Assembly (NCBI RefSeq): GCF_014062345.1
Contig: NZ_JACGLS010000002.1
Location: 310,001 to 374,000, forward strand
Direction: 5' to 3'
Origin: Tenacibaculum pelagium
GTDB taxonomy: Bacteria > Bacteroidota > Bacteroidia > Flavobacteriales > Flavobacteriaceae
DNA length: 64,000 nucleotides
Each line of letters opens with the position of its first letter. Position 1 is the first letter of the stretch. Under the pieces are notes generated by a model that ran no database searches, was not told the DNA's origin, and worked only from the letters and a program-made list of their open reading frames with translations. A program made the position numbers and the translations under genes. This document shows, piece after piece, positions 53,603-61,833 of this stretch.

Positions 53603-54136
53603 ATGCCTAAATTTTTACTTTATATAATTTATTTATGTGTGTTTTTATCTGCTATAGGTGTGGTAAAAAATAGTTTATCAGCAATACGAAAAAATGATTC
53701 TATAAGAATAATGCGTAGTTGGCATAAAACCAAAGCATTTATAAAAAAAATAAGCCTTGAAGAAAAGCCAGATCTTTCACTTGATAAAGAGTTTCAAGAT
53801 GTTTTTACTATTAATACATGTGACCTTGTATACAGTTATACTTTTAACAATAAAAATTATGAAAGCTCTAATATTGGAATAAATGAAAAAGATAATAATT
53901 CTTCTTTTCAAGGTGATTTATGTCGTAAACTTAGTAATGCTGAAGGTTTTTATATTTATGTAAACCCACAAAACCCGAATGATGTTTCACTGGCTCATAA
54001 TAACTATACATATCGAGAGATAGGGAATTCTATTATCTGTTTTTCTTTTCTTATTTTTTTATCGTATTTAATTTATACCTCTAAGAAATATCCTTCTGAT
54101 TATGTAGCTAATCAAATTAAAATATTAAAAATATGA
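53603..54136 (+). CDS. DUF3592-like membrane protein, copy 1
   Basis: A 177-residue protein with an N-terminal helix, a beta-rich periplasmic or cytoplasmic domain and a C-terminal helix. The domain has the DUF3592 features DLVYSYTFNNKNYESSNI and IYVNPQNPNDVSL. It begins one base after the DUF4286 stop and overlaps the next gene by four bases (ATGA). Function is unknown. Confidence 0.72.
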   Translation: MPKFLLYIIYLCVFLSAIGVVKNSLSAIRKNDSIRIMRSWHKTKAFIKKISLEEKPDLSLDKEFQDVFTINTCDLVYSYTFNNKNYESSNIGINEKDNNSSFQGDLCRKLSNAEGFYIYVNPQNPNDVSLAHNNYTYREIGNSIICFSFLIFLSYLIYTSKKYPSDYVANQIKILKI

Positions 54137-54633
54137 TTTTTATTTATATTGGATTAGCTCTATTTATATTAGGTTTTCTTTTAATATTAATTGATAATAA
54201 TGCTAAAAACTGGGAAGAAACTTATGGTTACATTATTAAATCTGAACTAAATCAAAGTTATGAGCATAATATCGAAGAAGGAGGAGGCTATTATACCTAC
54301 GAGGCTAATATAGTTTATGAGTATTTTATACCTAAAACTAATCATAAATATGAAAGTTCTAAAATATTTCCTGTTGGGGGGAGTCTAAGGAGTACAAATA
54401 AACAAGAACATTTAAGTATAAAAAATAAACTGACTCTCGGTAAAAAAGTAATAGTATATTACAATCCTTACAACCATAAAAAAGCATGTTTGGTTGTTGG
54501 AAAAAATTTCCATTTAAAAATTTTGCTTTTTTTAGGCTTAACAATTATGGGAATAGCTGCTGGAATTCAAATTAAAGAAACAGGGCAAAATCCTGAAAAA
54601 ACTTTTATTGATAAAATTGAAGTTATAAAATAA
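54133..54633 (+). CDS. DUF3592-like membrane protein, copy 2
   Basis: A 166-residue protein related in layout to the previous gene: helix, DUF3592 domain with YEANIVYEYFIPKTNHKYESS and VIVYYNPYNHKKACL, then a C-terminal helix. The two look like a diverged tandem duplication. It ends six bases before rsmA. Both copies are unusually AT-rich, which fits a lineage-specific insertion into a conserved run. Confidence 0.75.
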   Translation: MIFIYIGLALFILGFLLILIDNNAKNWEETYGYIIKSELNQSYEHNIEEGGGYYTYEANIVYEYFIPKTNHKYESSKIFPVGGSLRSTNKQEHLSIKNKLTLGKKVIVYYNPYNHKKACLVVGKNFHLKILLFLGLTIMGIAAGIQIKETGQNPEKTFIDKIEVIK

Positions 54634-54639
54634 ATAACC

Positions 54640-55443
54640 ATGACCGTAAGAGCAAAAAAACATTTAGGACAACATTTTTTAACCGATGAAAACATCGCTA
54701 AAAAAATTGCAGATTCATTAACCGAAAACGGTTACGATAATGTATTAGAAATTGGTCCTGGTATGGGAGTACTAACAAAATACTTGTTAGAAAAGAAGCC
54801 TAAAGTTACGGTGATGGAGTTAGATTCTGAATCGGTTGAATACCTTAACGATACTTTTCCATTAGAGCATATAAAACTAGACACTTCGAAAGAAAAATTT
54901 AGTATTATTGAAGGAGACTTTTTAAAGAAAAACCTTCAAGAGACTTTCAAAAAAGAGCAAGTAGCTATTATTGGTAATTTCCCTTACAACATCTCTTCAC
55001 AAATAGTTTTTAAAGCGATTGAAAATCGTGAGTTTGTCCCTGAATTTTCAGGAATGTTTCAAAAAGAAGTAGCAATGAGAATTGCAGAAAAAGAAGGCTC
55101 TAAAGTATACGGAATCATGTCCGTACTAACTCAAGCTTTTTATGATGTAGAATATTTATTTACAGTACCTCCAACAGTATTTAATCCACCTCCAAAAGTA
55201 GATTCTGGTGTTATTCGATTAATTAGAAAAGAGGATTACTCATTACCTGTTGATGAAAAATTATTTTTTAGAGTGGTAAAAACAGCATTTAACCAACGAA
55301 GAAAAATGTTACGTTCTAGCTTAAAATCTTTCGATCTTTCGGCTACCTTAAAAGAAGACCCTATATTTGCGATGCGTCCTGAACAATTATCGGTGCAAAA
55401 ATTCATTGAATTGACAAAAAAAATAGCGCAAGACAATAGCTAA
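54640..55443 (+). CDS. rsmA: 16S rRNA adenine dimethyltransferase A (KsgA)
   Basis: The enzyme dimethylates two adjacent adenines near the 3' end of 16S rRNA during small-subunit assembly. It has [18 protein letters not shown] at the N-terminus, the SAM loop [14 protein letters not shown], motif [15 protein letters not shown] and the C-terminal helical domain. Length 267 is standard. It is cotranscribed with the DUF3592 genes upstream. Confidence 0.97.
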   Translation: MTVRAKKHLGQHFLTDENIAKKIADSLTENGYDNVLEIGPGMGVLTKYLLEKKPKVTVMELDSESVEYLNDTFPLEHIKLDTSKEKFSIIEGDFLKKNLQETFKKEQVAIIGNFPYNISSQIVFKAIENREFVPEFSGMFQKEVAMRIAEKEGSKVYGIMSVLTQAFYDVEYLFTVPPTVFNPPPKVDSGVIRLIRKEDYSLPVDEKLFFRVVKTAFNQRRKMLRSSLKSFDLSATLKEDPIFAMRPEQLSVQKFIELTKKIAQDNS

Positions 55444-55466
55444 TTATTGTTTAAAGCAAAAAGTAA

Positions 55467-55474
55467 TATTTTTG
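55467..55474 (+). promoter_or_regulatory. -7 element (TATTTTTG) of mgtE
   Basis: Exact TAnnTTTG with a TTG 17 bases upstream (55447-55449). The gap to the ATG is 44 bases. Confidence 0.55.
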
Positions 55475-55518
55475 AATTTAATATTCAAATCTCGATTATC
55501 GAGTAAAATCGCAAAACG

Positions 55519-56868
55519 ATGGCATTTGAAATTACTAAAGAACTTCTAGAAAAAGTACAAGAACTGATTAAAAATCAGAAAGACACTGAGCTTTCTAATT
55601 ATTTTTCAGACATCCATCATGCCGATATTGCCGAAATATTAGATGAATTAACATTTGATGAAGCTGTATATATTATTCGTTTATTAGATTCTGAAACAAC
55701 ATCTGAAGTTTTAATGGATGTTGATGACGATGTACGTGAAAAAATTCTTAGACAACTTACTGCTAAAGAAATTGCTGAGGAAATTGATGAACTTGATACC
55801 GATGATGCTGCAGATGTAATTGCTGAGCTTCCTGAGAAAAGAAAACAGGAAGTAATGCAAGAAATTGAAGACGAAGAACACGCCAAAGAAATTGTAGAAT
55901 TATTACGTTACGATGAAGATTCTGCAGGTGGATTAATGGCTAAAGAGCTCGTAAAAGTTAACGAAAACTGGACCGTACTTCGTTGTGTAAAAGAAATGCG
56001 AATTCAAGCAGAAGAAGTTACCAGAGTTCATTCTATATACGTAGTTGACGATAGTGGAAAATTAAAAGGTCGTTTGTCTTTAAAAGATCTTTTAATGGCA
56101 TCAACTCGAGCAAAAATTTCTGATGTATACATACCAAAAGTAGATTATGTAACTGTTACAGACGAAGCTGAAGATGTTGCAAACATTATGCGTAAGTACG
56201 ACTTAGAAGCTATTCCAGTTATTGATGAATTAGGTGTTTTAGTAGGTCGTATTACTATTGATGATATTGTTGATGTAATTAAAGAAGAAGCCGATAAAGA
56301 TTACCAATTAGCAGCGGGTATTACACAAGATGTAGAAGCTGATGATACTATTTGGGAACTAACAAGAGCTCGTTTACCTTGGTTATTCTTAGGGTTAATT
56401 GGTGGTGTTGGTGCGGCTAGAATTATGGGTTTTTTTGATGATGCTATCGCCGAAAACGCGATACTTTTTATGTTTACTCCGTTAATTGCCGCTATGGCTG
56501 GAAATGTAGGAGTACAATCATCTGCAATTATTGTACAAGGTTTAGCGAACGACGATGTAAAAGGTAGTATCGCAGACCGTTTATTAAAAGAAGTTTCGTT
56601 AGCAATGATTAACGGACTTGCTTTATCCGTGTTACTTTTTATCTATGTTTTTATTGCTGAACAAGATGTTAATGTTGCTAGTGCAATTTCTATATCTCTT
56701 TTTGCGGTAATCATTGTTGCTGGATTAATCGGAACTTTTATTCCGCTTTTCTTAGATAAGAGAGGAATTGACCCAGCAATTGCAACGGGACCATTTATTA
56801 CCACAAGTAATGATATTTTCGGAATCCTTATTTACTTCTGGATTGCCAAAATGATTATTGGGTTTTAG
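55519..56868 (+). CDS. mgtE: MgtE magnesium transporter
   Basis: This magnesium channel has a cytoplasmic N domain (about 1-130, acidic and helical), two CBS domains (about 135-255), a connecting helix and five membrane helices (about 285-449). MgtE hallmarks include the YDEDSAGGLMAKELV segment and GNVGVQSSAIIVQGLA, followed by TTSNDIFGILIYF in the pore region. Magnesium binding by the N-CBS region closes the channel in known members. The 3' end overlaps the convergent LysE gene by 14 bases. Confidence 0.96.
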   Translation: MAFEITKELLEKVQELIKNQKDTELSNYFSDIHHADIAEILDELTFDEAVYIIRLLDSETTSEVLMDVDDDVREKILRQLTAKEIAEEIDELDTDDAADVIAELPEKRKQEVMQEIEDEEHAKEIVELLRYDEDSAGGLMAKELVKVNENWTVLRCVKEMRIQAEEVTRVHSIYVVDDSGKLKGRLSLKDLLMASTRAKISDVYIPKVDYVTVTDEAEDVANIMRKYDLEAIPVIDELGVLVGRITIDDIVDVIKEEADKDYQLAAGITQDVEADDTIWELTRARLPWLFLGLIGGVGAARIMGFFDDAIAENAILFMFTPLIAAMAGNVGVQSSAIIVQGLANDDVKGSIADRLLKEVSLAMINGLALSVLLFIYVFIAEQDVNVASAISISLFAVIIVAGLIGTFIPLFLDKRGIDPAIATGPFITTSNDIFGILIYFWIAKMIIGF

Positions 56869-57541
56869 TAGTTTGCTCTACTTTGTTTAAAAGATTATCT
56901 ATCTTCTCTTTTGGGATAAACCCCTTTAGCATTAAAACTGCTCCGAAAACAATTAATAAAACTCCCATTCCACGTTTTATTCTATAAATAACTAATGGTG
57001 TAAGCTTGTTTCTTAATTGTTTAGCTAATAAAATTTTTCCTAAATCAGTAAGTGCATATCCTAAGATTACAGTAGCGAAATACCAAAATAAATATCTAGG
57101 ATTCATATCGTAAGTAGGACCAACAACTACAATTAATCCTAACCAAAAAGCTAAAACTCCAATATTTATAAAGTTTAAAAAGAATCCTTTTAAAAGTAAT
57201 TTTAAGTAGTTATTACTTTCAGGCAATTGTACATCTGGTGCTTCAGCTTCTTTCTTATTGTTTTTATCTAAGTAGGTTATTAAACCATAAATAATCAGTA
57301 CCAACCCTCCAATTAAAAATAAACGAGGATCGTCTTTAATCTTTTCAAGTAAACTTCTACTACCAAAATAGGCAATTAACATAAATGAAATATCACCTAA
57401 AATTACACCAATATCAAAAGCAACAGCAGCTCTAGCACCTTTTAAAACACTTGTTTTTAAAAGCATAAAGAATACAGGCCCTATCATAAAGGCCATGAAA
57501 ACACCTACTAAAAAAGCATTTTTAAAATCGTAGAAATCCAT
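56855..57541 (-). CDS. LysE family translocator
   Basis: A six-helix inner-membrane exporter of the LysE/RhtB superfamily, which exports amino acids or related small molecules. The N-terminal GVFMAFMIGPVFFMLLKTSV segment carries the conserved GP motif of the first helix. The substrate is unknown. At 228 residues it is slightly long because of a charged cytoplasmic loop at about 90-110. It lies 23 bases downstream of the FNR-type reductase gene and is probably cotranscribed with it. Confidence 0.85.
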   Translation of the reverse strand: MDFYDFKNAFLVGVFMAFMIGPVFFMLLKTSVLKGARAAVAFDIGVILGDISFMLIAYFGSRSLLEKIKDDPRLFLIGGLVLIIYGLITYLDKNNKKEAEAPDVQLPESNNYLKLLLKGFFLNFINIGVLAFWLGLIVVVGPTYDMNPRYLFWYFATVILGYALTDLGKILLAKQLRNKLTPLVIYRIKRGMGVLLIVFGAVLMLKGFIPKEKIDNLLNKVEQTTKTQ

Positions 57542-57564
57542 TATTTAAAGGTACGTGTTTTTAA

Positions 57565-58614
57565 CTAAACATCATCAAAATCAACTACAACCTTTTGAGT
57601 TGTTGGATGCGCCATACAGGTTAAAATAAAACCTTCTTCTAATTCATCATCAGTTAAAATAGAATTTTTAGTCATTACTGCTTTTCCTTCGGTAACCTTA
57701 GCGATACAACTACTACAAACACCTCCTTGGCACGAGTATGGTGCATCTAATTTATTACGCAATGATGCTGCTAAAACAGTATCTGTTTTATCCATTGCAA
57801 AAGTAGTCTCCTCATCATCTAGTAAAACAGTGATTTCCGATTTACCATCAGGAAATTGCATTTGAATATCTTCATCTGATGCACTAGCGGTAAATAATTC
57901 GAAATGAATATTTTCTTCTTTAAATCCGTTTTCTTGTAAAGTTTCAGAAGCAATCGTAATCATTTCTTCTGGTCCGCATAAATAAGCTGAATCGAAAGCA
58001 ATGTCTTTATGAACATTCTTTACAAAATAATTCACATGTCCTTTATCTATTCTACCTAACTTAGTGTTTGTTCTTACTTCTTGACTAAATACATAATGTA
58101 AGTTAAACTGATTTGGATATTGCTCTACCAAAGCATTTAATTCATCATAAAAAATAGTGTTCTCAGCTTTTTTATTACCAAAAACTAAAGTGAAAGTTGA
58201 CGATGGTTCGTTTTCTAAAACAGCTTTAACCATTGATAAAACTGGCGTAATACCACTACCTGCAGCAAATGCTATGTAGTTTTTATTATCAGACGGATTT
58301 AATATAAACTTCCCTTCTGGTTCAGATACTTCAATGGTAGTCCCTTCTTTTAATTTAGTAGTTGCATAGGTAGAAAACAATCCTTTTTCTACAGCTTTAA
58401 CCGCTACTTTTATTTCGTTAGTATTAGGAGATGCACATATAGAATATGCTCTTCTAATTTCTTGATCGTTTAAGGTTGTTTTTATGGTAATATATTGTCC
58501 TGCAACAAATTTATATGCTTCTTTTAATTCAGCAGGAACCGTAAATAAAATCGAAACCGCATCAGCAGTTTCTTTTATTATTTTTTCTATAACTAGTTTG
58601 TGAAATGTAGACAT
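57565..58614 (-). CDS. FNR-type oxidoreductase with C-terminal [2Fe-2S] domain (PaaE-like)
   Basis: An FAD-binding domain (RAYS at residues 55-58) precedes an NAD(P)-binding domain (GSGITP, 119-124) and a plant-type ferredoxin domain with cysteines 295, 300, 303 and 333. This order matches PaaE, the reductase of phenylacetyl-CoA epoxidase, and similar reductases of other oxygenases. No paa genes are in the window, so the partner is unknown; in flavobacteria it is often annotated as a ferredoxin-NADP reductase. It precedes lysE. Confidence 0.88.
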   Translation of the reverse strand: MSTFHKLVIEKIIKETADAVSILFTVPAELKEAYKFVAGQYITIKTTLNDQEIRRAYSICASPNTNEIKVAVKAVEKGLFSTYATTKLKEGTTIEVSEPEGKFILNPSDNKNYIAFAAGSGITPVLSMVKAVLENEPSSTFTLVFGNKKAENTIFYDELNALVEQYPNQFNLHYVFSQEVRTNTKLGRIDKGHVNYFVKNVHKDIAFDSAYLCGPEEMITIASETLQENGFKEENIHFELFTASASDEDIQMQFPDGKSEITVLLDDEETTFAMDKTDTVLAASLRNKLDAPYSCQGGVCSSCIAKVTEGKAVMTKNSILTDDELEEGFILTCMAHPTTQKVVVDFDDV

Positions 58615-58682
58615 TTATTCAATTTAGAACTGCAAAAATAAGAAATACCAAGAGAATCACTTGTTAGGGTTTACATAAAAAA

Positions 58683-58720
58683 TATACATAAGATTATTAT
58701 ACATAAGAAAATTATGTATA
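58683..58720. promoter_or_regulatory. Candidate PadR operator upstream of padR
   Basis: TATACATAA and TTATGTATA (58698-58706 and 58712-58720) form a perfect 9-bp inverted repeat with a five-base spacer. A further copy of the left arm, TATACATAAG, occurs at 58683-58692. The right arm overlaps the -7 element. ACAT...ATGT half-sites are typical of PadR regulators, so autorepression is likely. Confidence 0.65.
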
Positions 58721-58724
58721 TTTG
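58717..58724 (+). promoter_or_regulatory. -7 element (TATATTTG) of the padR unit
   Basis: Exact TAnnTTTG match 42 bases before the padR ATG; its first bases lie in the right arm of the candidate operator. Confidence 0.65.
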
Positions 58725-58766
58725 CATGCCTAAGTTTTTTAGGTATAGTTTAAAAACATTGTTTTT

Positions 58767-59105
58767 ATGGGAAATCAAAAATTATATAAAGGCTCTTTAC
58801 AAACCATCATCCTAAAGCTTTTAGCTCAGAATGATAAAATGTATGGTTATGAAATTACTCAAAAGGTAAAAGAATTAACCAAAGGAGAATTAAAGATAAC
58901 CGAAGGAGCTTTATATCCTGCCTTACACAAATTAGAAGCCGAAGGATTGTTAGATGTTGAAGTTGCTAAAGTTGGTAACCGATTGCGTAAATATTACAAA
59001 CTAACAGAAAACGGAACTAAAGAAACCGCGAACAAGTTAGAAGAAATGCAAGAGTTTTTAAAAACCATGCAGCAATTGGTGAACCCTAAATTTAGTTTAG
59101 AGTAA
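58767..59105 (+). CDS. PadR family transcriptional regulator
   Basis: A 112-residue winged-helix repressor with the PadR pattern: KGSLQTIILKLLAQNDKMYG, EITQKV, and the wing region ITEGALYPALHKLEAEGL. The short C-terminal helix mediates dimerisation in this compact subfamily. It heads a unit with three genes whose N-terminal domains resemble the HAAS domain, a classical PadR partner architecture. Its operator candidate overlaps its own promoter. The inducer is unknown. Confidence 0.93.
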   Translation: MGNQKLYKGSLQTIILKLLAQNDKMYGYEITQKVKELTKGELKITEGALYPALHKLEAEGLLDVEVAKVGNRLRKYYKLTENGTKETANKLEEMQEFLKTMQQLVNPKFSLE

Positions 59106-59115
59106 ATTTTTAGCT

Positions 59116-59760
59116 ATGGAATTAACAAAAGAACAAATACAAAGAGTAAACAAGTACTTAGATTTAAAAGGTGTAAAATTCATTGATTTTAGAGTTGAAA
59201 TCTTTGATCATATCGTTTCACAAATAGAGCAAAAATTAGAAGTAGAAAACACTGATTTCGAAACTATTTTTTATCAAGTAACTGACCAATGGAATAAACA
59301 GTTAAACTCATCTTCAAGTTTTATTTTTGGTTTAGCCTATTCTGCACCTAAAGTTGTTATGAATAAAGCAAAGAAAGTTTTTAAACCTTTTTTCTTTTTC
59401 ACGTTAGTGCTTTGCATATTACCAGGAATATTAATGTCTTTTTTAGACCTTAAAATATCTCCTCAAGTCGTTAACAGAACATCAAAAACAATAAATGTTA
59501 TTGCGTTACTACTTTCTTCTATATGGTTATTTACAACCATTAAAACAAGTAGAGACAAAATAAAAACCGTGTATAGTTTTATTATAAAAACACAGAGCCT
59601 TACCATTATTTACGTGCCACTTATGGTCTTAACCAGCTCAATTAAAGATGGCTTAACTATAACCTTGTTTTTAGTATTTGTATCTATGGTGATGTTAAAT
59701 GTTATTTTTTATAAAAAACACCAAAAAGAAAAAGAGAAATATAAATTATTAGTGGGATAA
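59116..59760 (+). CDS. HAAS-like membrane protein, paralogue 1
   Basis: A 214-residue protein with an N-terminal helical domain (about 1-75; MELTKEQIQRVNKYLDLKGV, then EIFDHIVSQIEQKL) and four membrane helices. The N-terminal pattern of a short helix pair with an E/D-H-I core recurs in the next two genes and resembles the HAAS module found next to PadR regulators. I know no function. It lies ten bases after padR. Confidence 0.75.
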   Translation: MELTKEQIQRVNKYLDLKGVKFIDFRVEIFDHIVSQIEQKLEVENTDFETIFYQVTDQWNKQLNSSSSFIFGLAYSAPKVVMNKAKKVFKPFFFFTLVLCILPGILMSFLDLKISPQVVNRTSKTINVIALLLSSIWLFTTIKTSRDKIKTVYSFIIKTQSLTIIYVPLMVLTSSIKDGLTITLFLVFVSMVMLNVIFYKKHQKEKEKYKLLVG

Positions 59761-59765
59761 TTGCT

Positions 59766-60426
59766 GTGGAGTTAACAAAGGAACAAATAAAAAGGATTAA
59801 TGATTTTTTAGAGGGAATTGGTATTGAATATATCGATATTCGTTTTGAAATGGTAGATCATATTGCTTCAGAAATTGAAAATAAGGTTGACAATAAAAAT
59901 TTGTTTTTTGAAAACAAGCGTTTTCAAACACCTTTTATAAAATATCTGTTAAGTCAAAAGGCAACGTATTTAAAAAACTATAAAGAACAAAAAAAGAAAA
60001 GCTTTTGGGTTAATACTCAAAAAATAGTAATTGATATGTTTCAACAAGCAGTAAAACCGCTTAATCTTATATTGATTATATCATTTCTTACTGCAGTGTA
60101 TTACTTAGAGAAATTCAATATTAAATATTTAGATGAAACCATTTTTGTAAGCTTTTTTTGCAAATTTCATGTACATAGCTATAAAATTCAATCGATTTAA
60201 AAAGAAGTTTGGTGAGATTAGAATTATTCAAACTTATGTAAGTTTTTTAATGTTTAATTATATCATTGCTTTTCACTTTCATAGTTCAACATCGTTTTTA
60301 AGTGAAAATAGCTCTCCTTTTATTATATATAAGGCTGCAATAATGTTAATGCTTAATTTTTTAGTTCTTATGAGTTATAGAAGTCGAAAAGTTAATATTG
60401 AAAAACAATTTAATCATCTTGTATAA
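59766..60426 (+). pseudogene. HAAS-like membrane protein, paralogue 2, frameshifted
   Basis: The GTG start at 59766 gives MELTKEQIKRINDFLEGIGI, nearly identical in pattern to paralogue 1, and then a membrane helix. The frame is broken at a run of seven T (60153-60159). Reading one base fewer continues as FFANFMYIAIKFNRFKKKFG and reaches a natural stop at 60426, giving a protein of about 219 residues, the same size as its neighbours. Without the shift the first frame ends at 60200 with a nonsense tail. It may be a true pseudogene, a phase-variable tract, a site of slippage, or a sequencing error. Confidence 0.75.
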
Positions 60427-60429
60427 ACT

Positions 60430-61122
60430 ATGAAACTAACCACTCTTCAAATAGAGCAACTATACAAATTCACACGTCAACATTATATGGAGCATTACGA
60501 TGTACAAACTGAATTAGTAGATCATTTAGCAAACGACATCGAACAAATTTGGATCGAGAAACCAGCTTTAACTTTTAAACAAGCTAGAGATATTTCCTTT
60601 AAAAAATTCGGGATATTTGGTTTTATGGATGTGCTAGAAGAGAAGCAAAAGCAAATGAATAAAAAGTATTTCAGAATTATTTTAGGCTTTGTAAAACAGT
60701 GGTTTTCTATTCCTAAAATAATAGTAACACTAACAATGTTTTATTGTTTTTATCTTCTATTACAATTTTCATTTGCGCAATATTTATTTCCTGGGCTTTT
60801 CTTCACTATTTTAATAATTGAGTTTATTCTTCTTTTAAAAAGAAGAAAAAAGCTAAACACTAAATTTAAAACAACAGGTAAAAAGTGGTTGTTTGAAGAC
60901 ATTATTGAAACACAAGGAAATGGTAATGTTATATTTGGTTTATTCTATGTGTTCCAGTTTTTAACCCCTAACTCATATGATAATTTAAGTACATCATCTA
61001 GTTTAATTATATCAGCTGCTACAACATTAGCTGTTATTATTGGGTATGTTAGCTTGATTGTAATCCCTAAAAAAGCTGAATACCTACTTGAAAAACATTA
61101 TCCAGAATATAAGCTAGTTTAA
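60430..61122 (+). CDS. HAAS-like membrane protein, paralogue 3
   Basis: A 230-residue protein with the N-terminal helical module (MKLTTLQIEQLYKFTRQHYM, then ELVDHLANDIEQIW) and about four helices with a long basic loop at about 135-160. It is the most diverged of the three paralogues. It begins three bases after the frameshifted gene and ends one base from the convergent rsmI stop, so it closes the padR unit without a visible terminator. Confidence 0.75.
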   Translation: MKLTTLQIEQLYKFTRQHYMEHYDVQTELVDHLANDIEQIWIEKPALTFKQARDISFKKFGIFGFMDVLEEKQKQMNKKYFRIILGFVKQWFSIPKIIVTLTMFYCFYLLLQFSFAQYLFPGLFFTILIIEFILLLKRRKKLNTKFKTTGKKWLFEDIIETQGNGNVIFGLFYVFQFLTPNSYDNLSTSSSLIISAATTLAVIIGYVSLIVIPKKAEYLLEKHYPEYKLV

Positions 61123-61123
61123 A

Positions 61124-61795
61124 TTACTTTTTACCTTCAACAATAATCACAATTTCGCCTTTGGCAGGTTTCTCTGTATAATATGATAACACTTCTTTTA
61201 CACTTCCTCTTTTGGTTTCTTCAAACAATTTTGTCAATTCTCTAGAAACTGACACTTGTCTGTCTGTTCCAAAATACTCACCAAAATGAGTTAATGTTTT
61301 TAATAATTTATGCGGACTCTCATAAAAAATCATTGTACGAGTTTCTTCCGCTAAGAGTTTTAAACGTGTTTGACGACCTTTTTTAACGGGTAAAAAACCT
61401 TCAAAAACAAACTTATCATTTGGCAAACCAGAATTTACTAAAGCAGGAACAAAAGCTGTTGCTCCTGGCAAACATTCAACAGCTATATCTTGCTGAACAC
61501 AAGCACGAGTAAGTAAAAAACCAGGGTCAGAAATTGCAGGAGTACCAGCATCAGAAATCAATGCACAAGTTTCACCATTTTTCAACCTACTTATAACACC
61601 TTCTACAGATTTATGCTCGTTATGCATATGATGACTATACATTTGTGTAGCAATCTCAAAGTGCTTTAATAACTTTCCGCTTGTACGCGTATCTTCTGCT
61701 AAAATAAAATCGACCTCCTTTAAAATTCTAATTGCTCTTAAAGTAATATCCTCTAAATTTCCGATAGGTGTTGGTACCAAATACAATTTACTCAT
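61124..61795 (-). CDS. rsmI: 16S rRNA (cytidine-2'-O)-methyltransferase
   Basis: This SAM-dependent enzyme methylates the ribose of C1402 in 16S rRNA. The N-terminal LYLVPTPIGNLEDITLRAI and the tetrapyrrole-methylase-type AEDTRTSGKLLKHF, SDAGTPAISDPGFLL and LPGATAFVPALVNSGLP segments are diagnostic. Length 223 is on the short side for RsmI because the C-terminal extension is absent. Its promoter sits back to back with that of dxs. Confidence 0.95.
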   Translation of the reverse strand: MSKLYLVPTPIGNLEDITLRAIRILKEVDFILAEDTRTSGKLLKHFEIATQMYSHHMHNEHKSVEGVISRLKNGETCALISDAGTPAISDPGFLLTRACVQQDIAVECLPGATAFVPALVNSGLPNDKFVFEGFLPVKKGRQTRLKLLAEETRTMIFYESPHKLLKTLTHFGEYFGTDRQVSVSRELTKLFEETKRGSVKEVLSYYTEKPAKGEIVIIVEGKK

Positions 61796-61799
61796 ACAG

Positions 61800-61807
61800 C
61801 AAAGCTA
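61800..61807 (-). promoter_or_regulatory. -7 element (TAGCTTTG) of rsmI, leaderless arrangement
   Basis: Exact TAnnTTTG on the reverse strand ending four bases before the ATG at 61795. It shares a 38-base intergenic gap with the dxs promoter. Confidence 0.6.
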
Positions 61808-61821
61808 CAACAAAGTTTTAG

Positions 61822-61829
61822 TACATTTG
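61822..61829 (+). promoter_or_regulatory. -7 element (TACATTTG) of dxs, leaderless arrangement
   Basis: Exact TAnnTTTG ending four bases before the ATG at 61834. Its -33 region would fall on the rsmI -7 element. Confidence 0.6.
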
Positions 61830-61833
61830 TGGT

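Noticed and set aside
60169..60426. Separate small gene MYIAIKFN...
   Set aside because: It is the out-of-frame second half of the middle HAAS-like paralogue; size and helices fit one protein.
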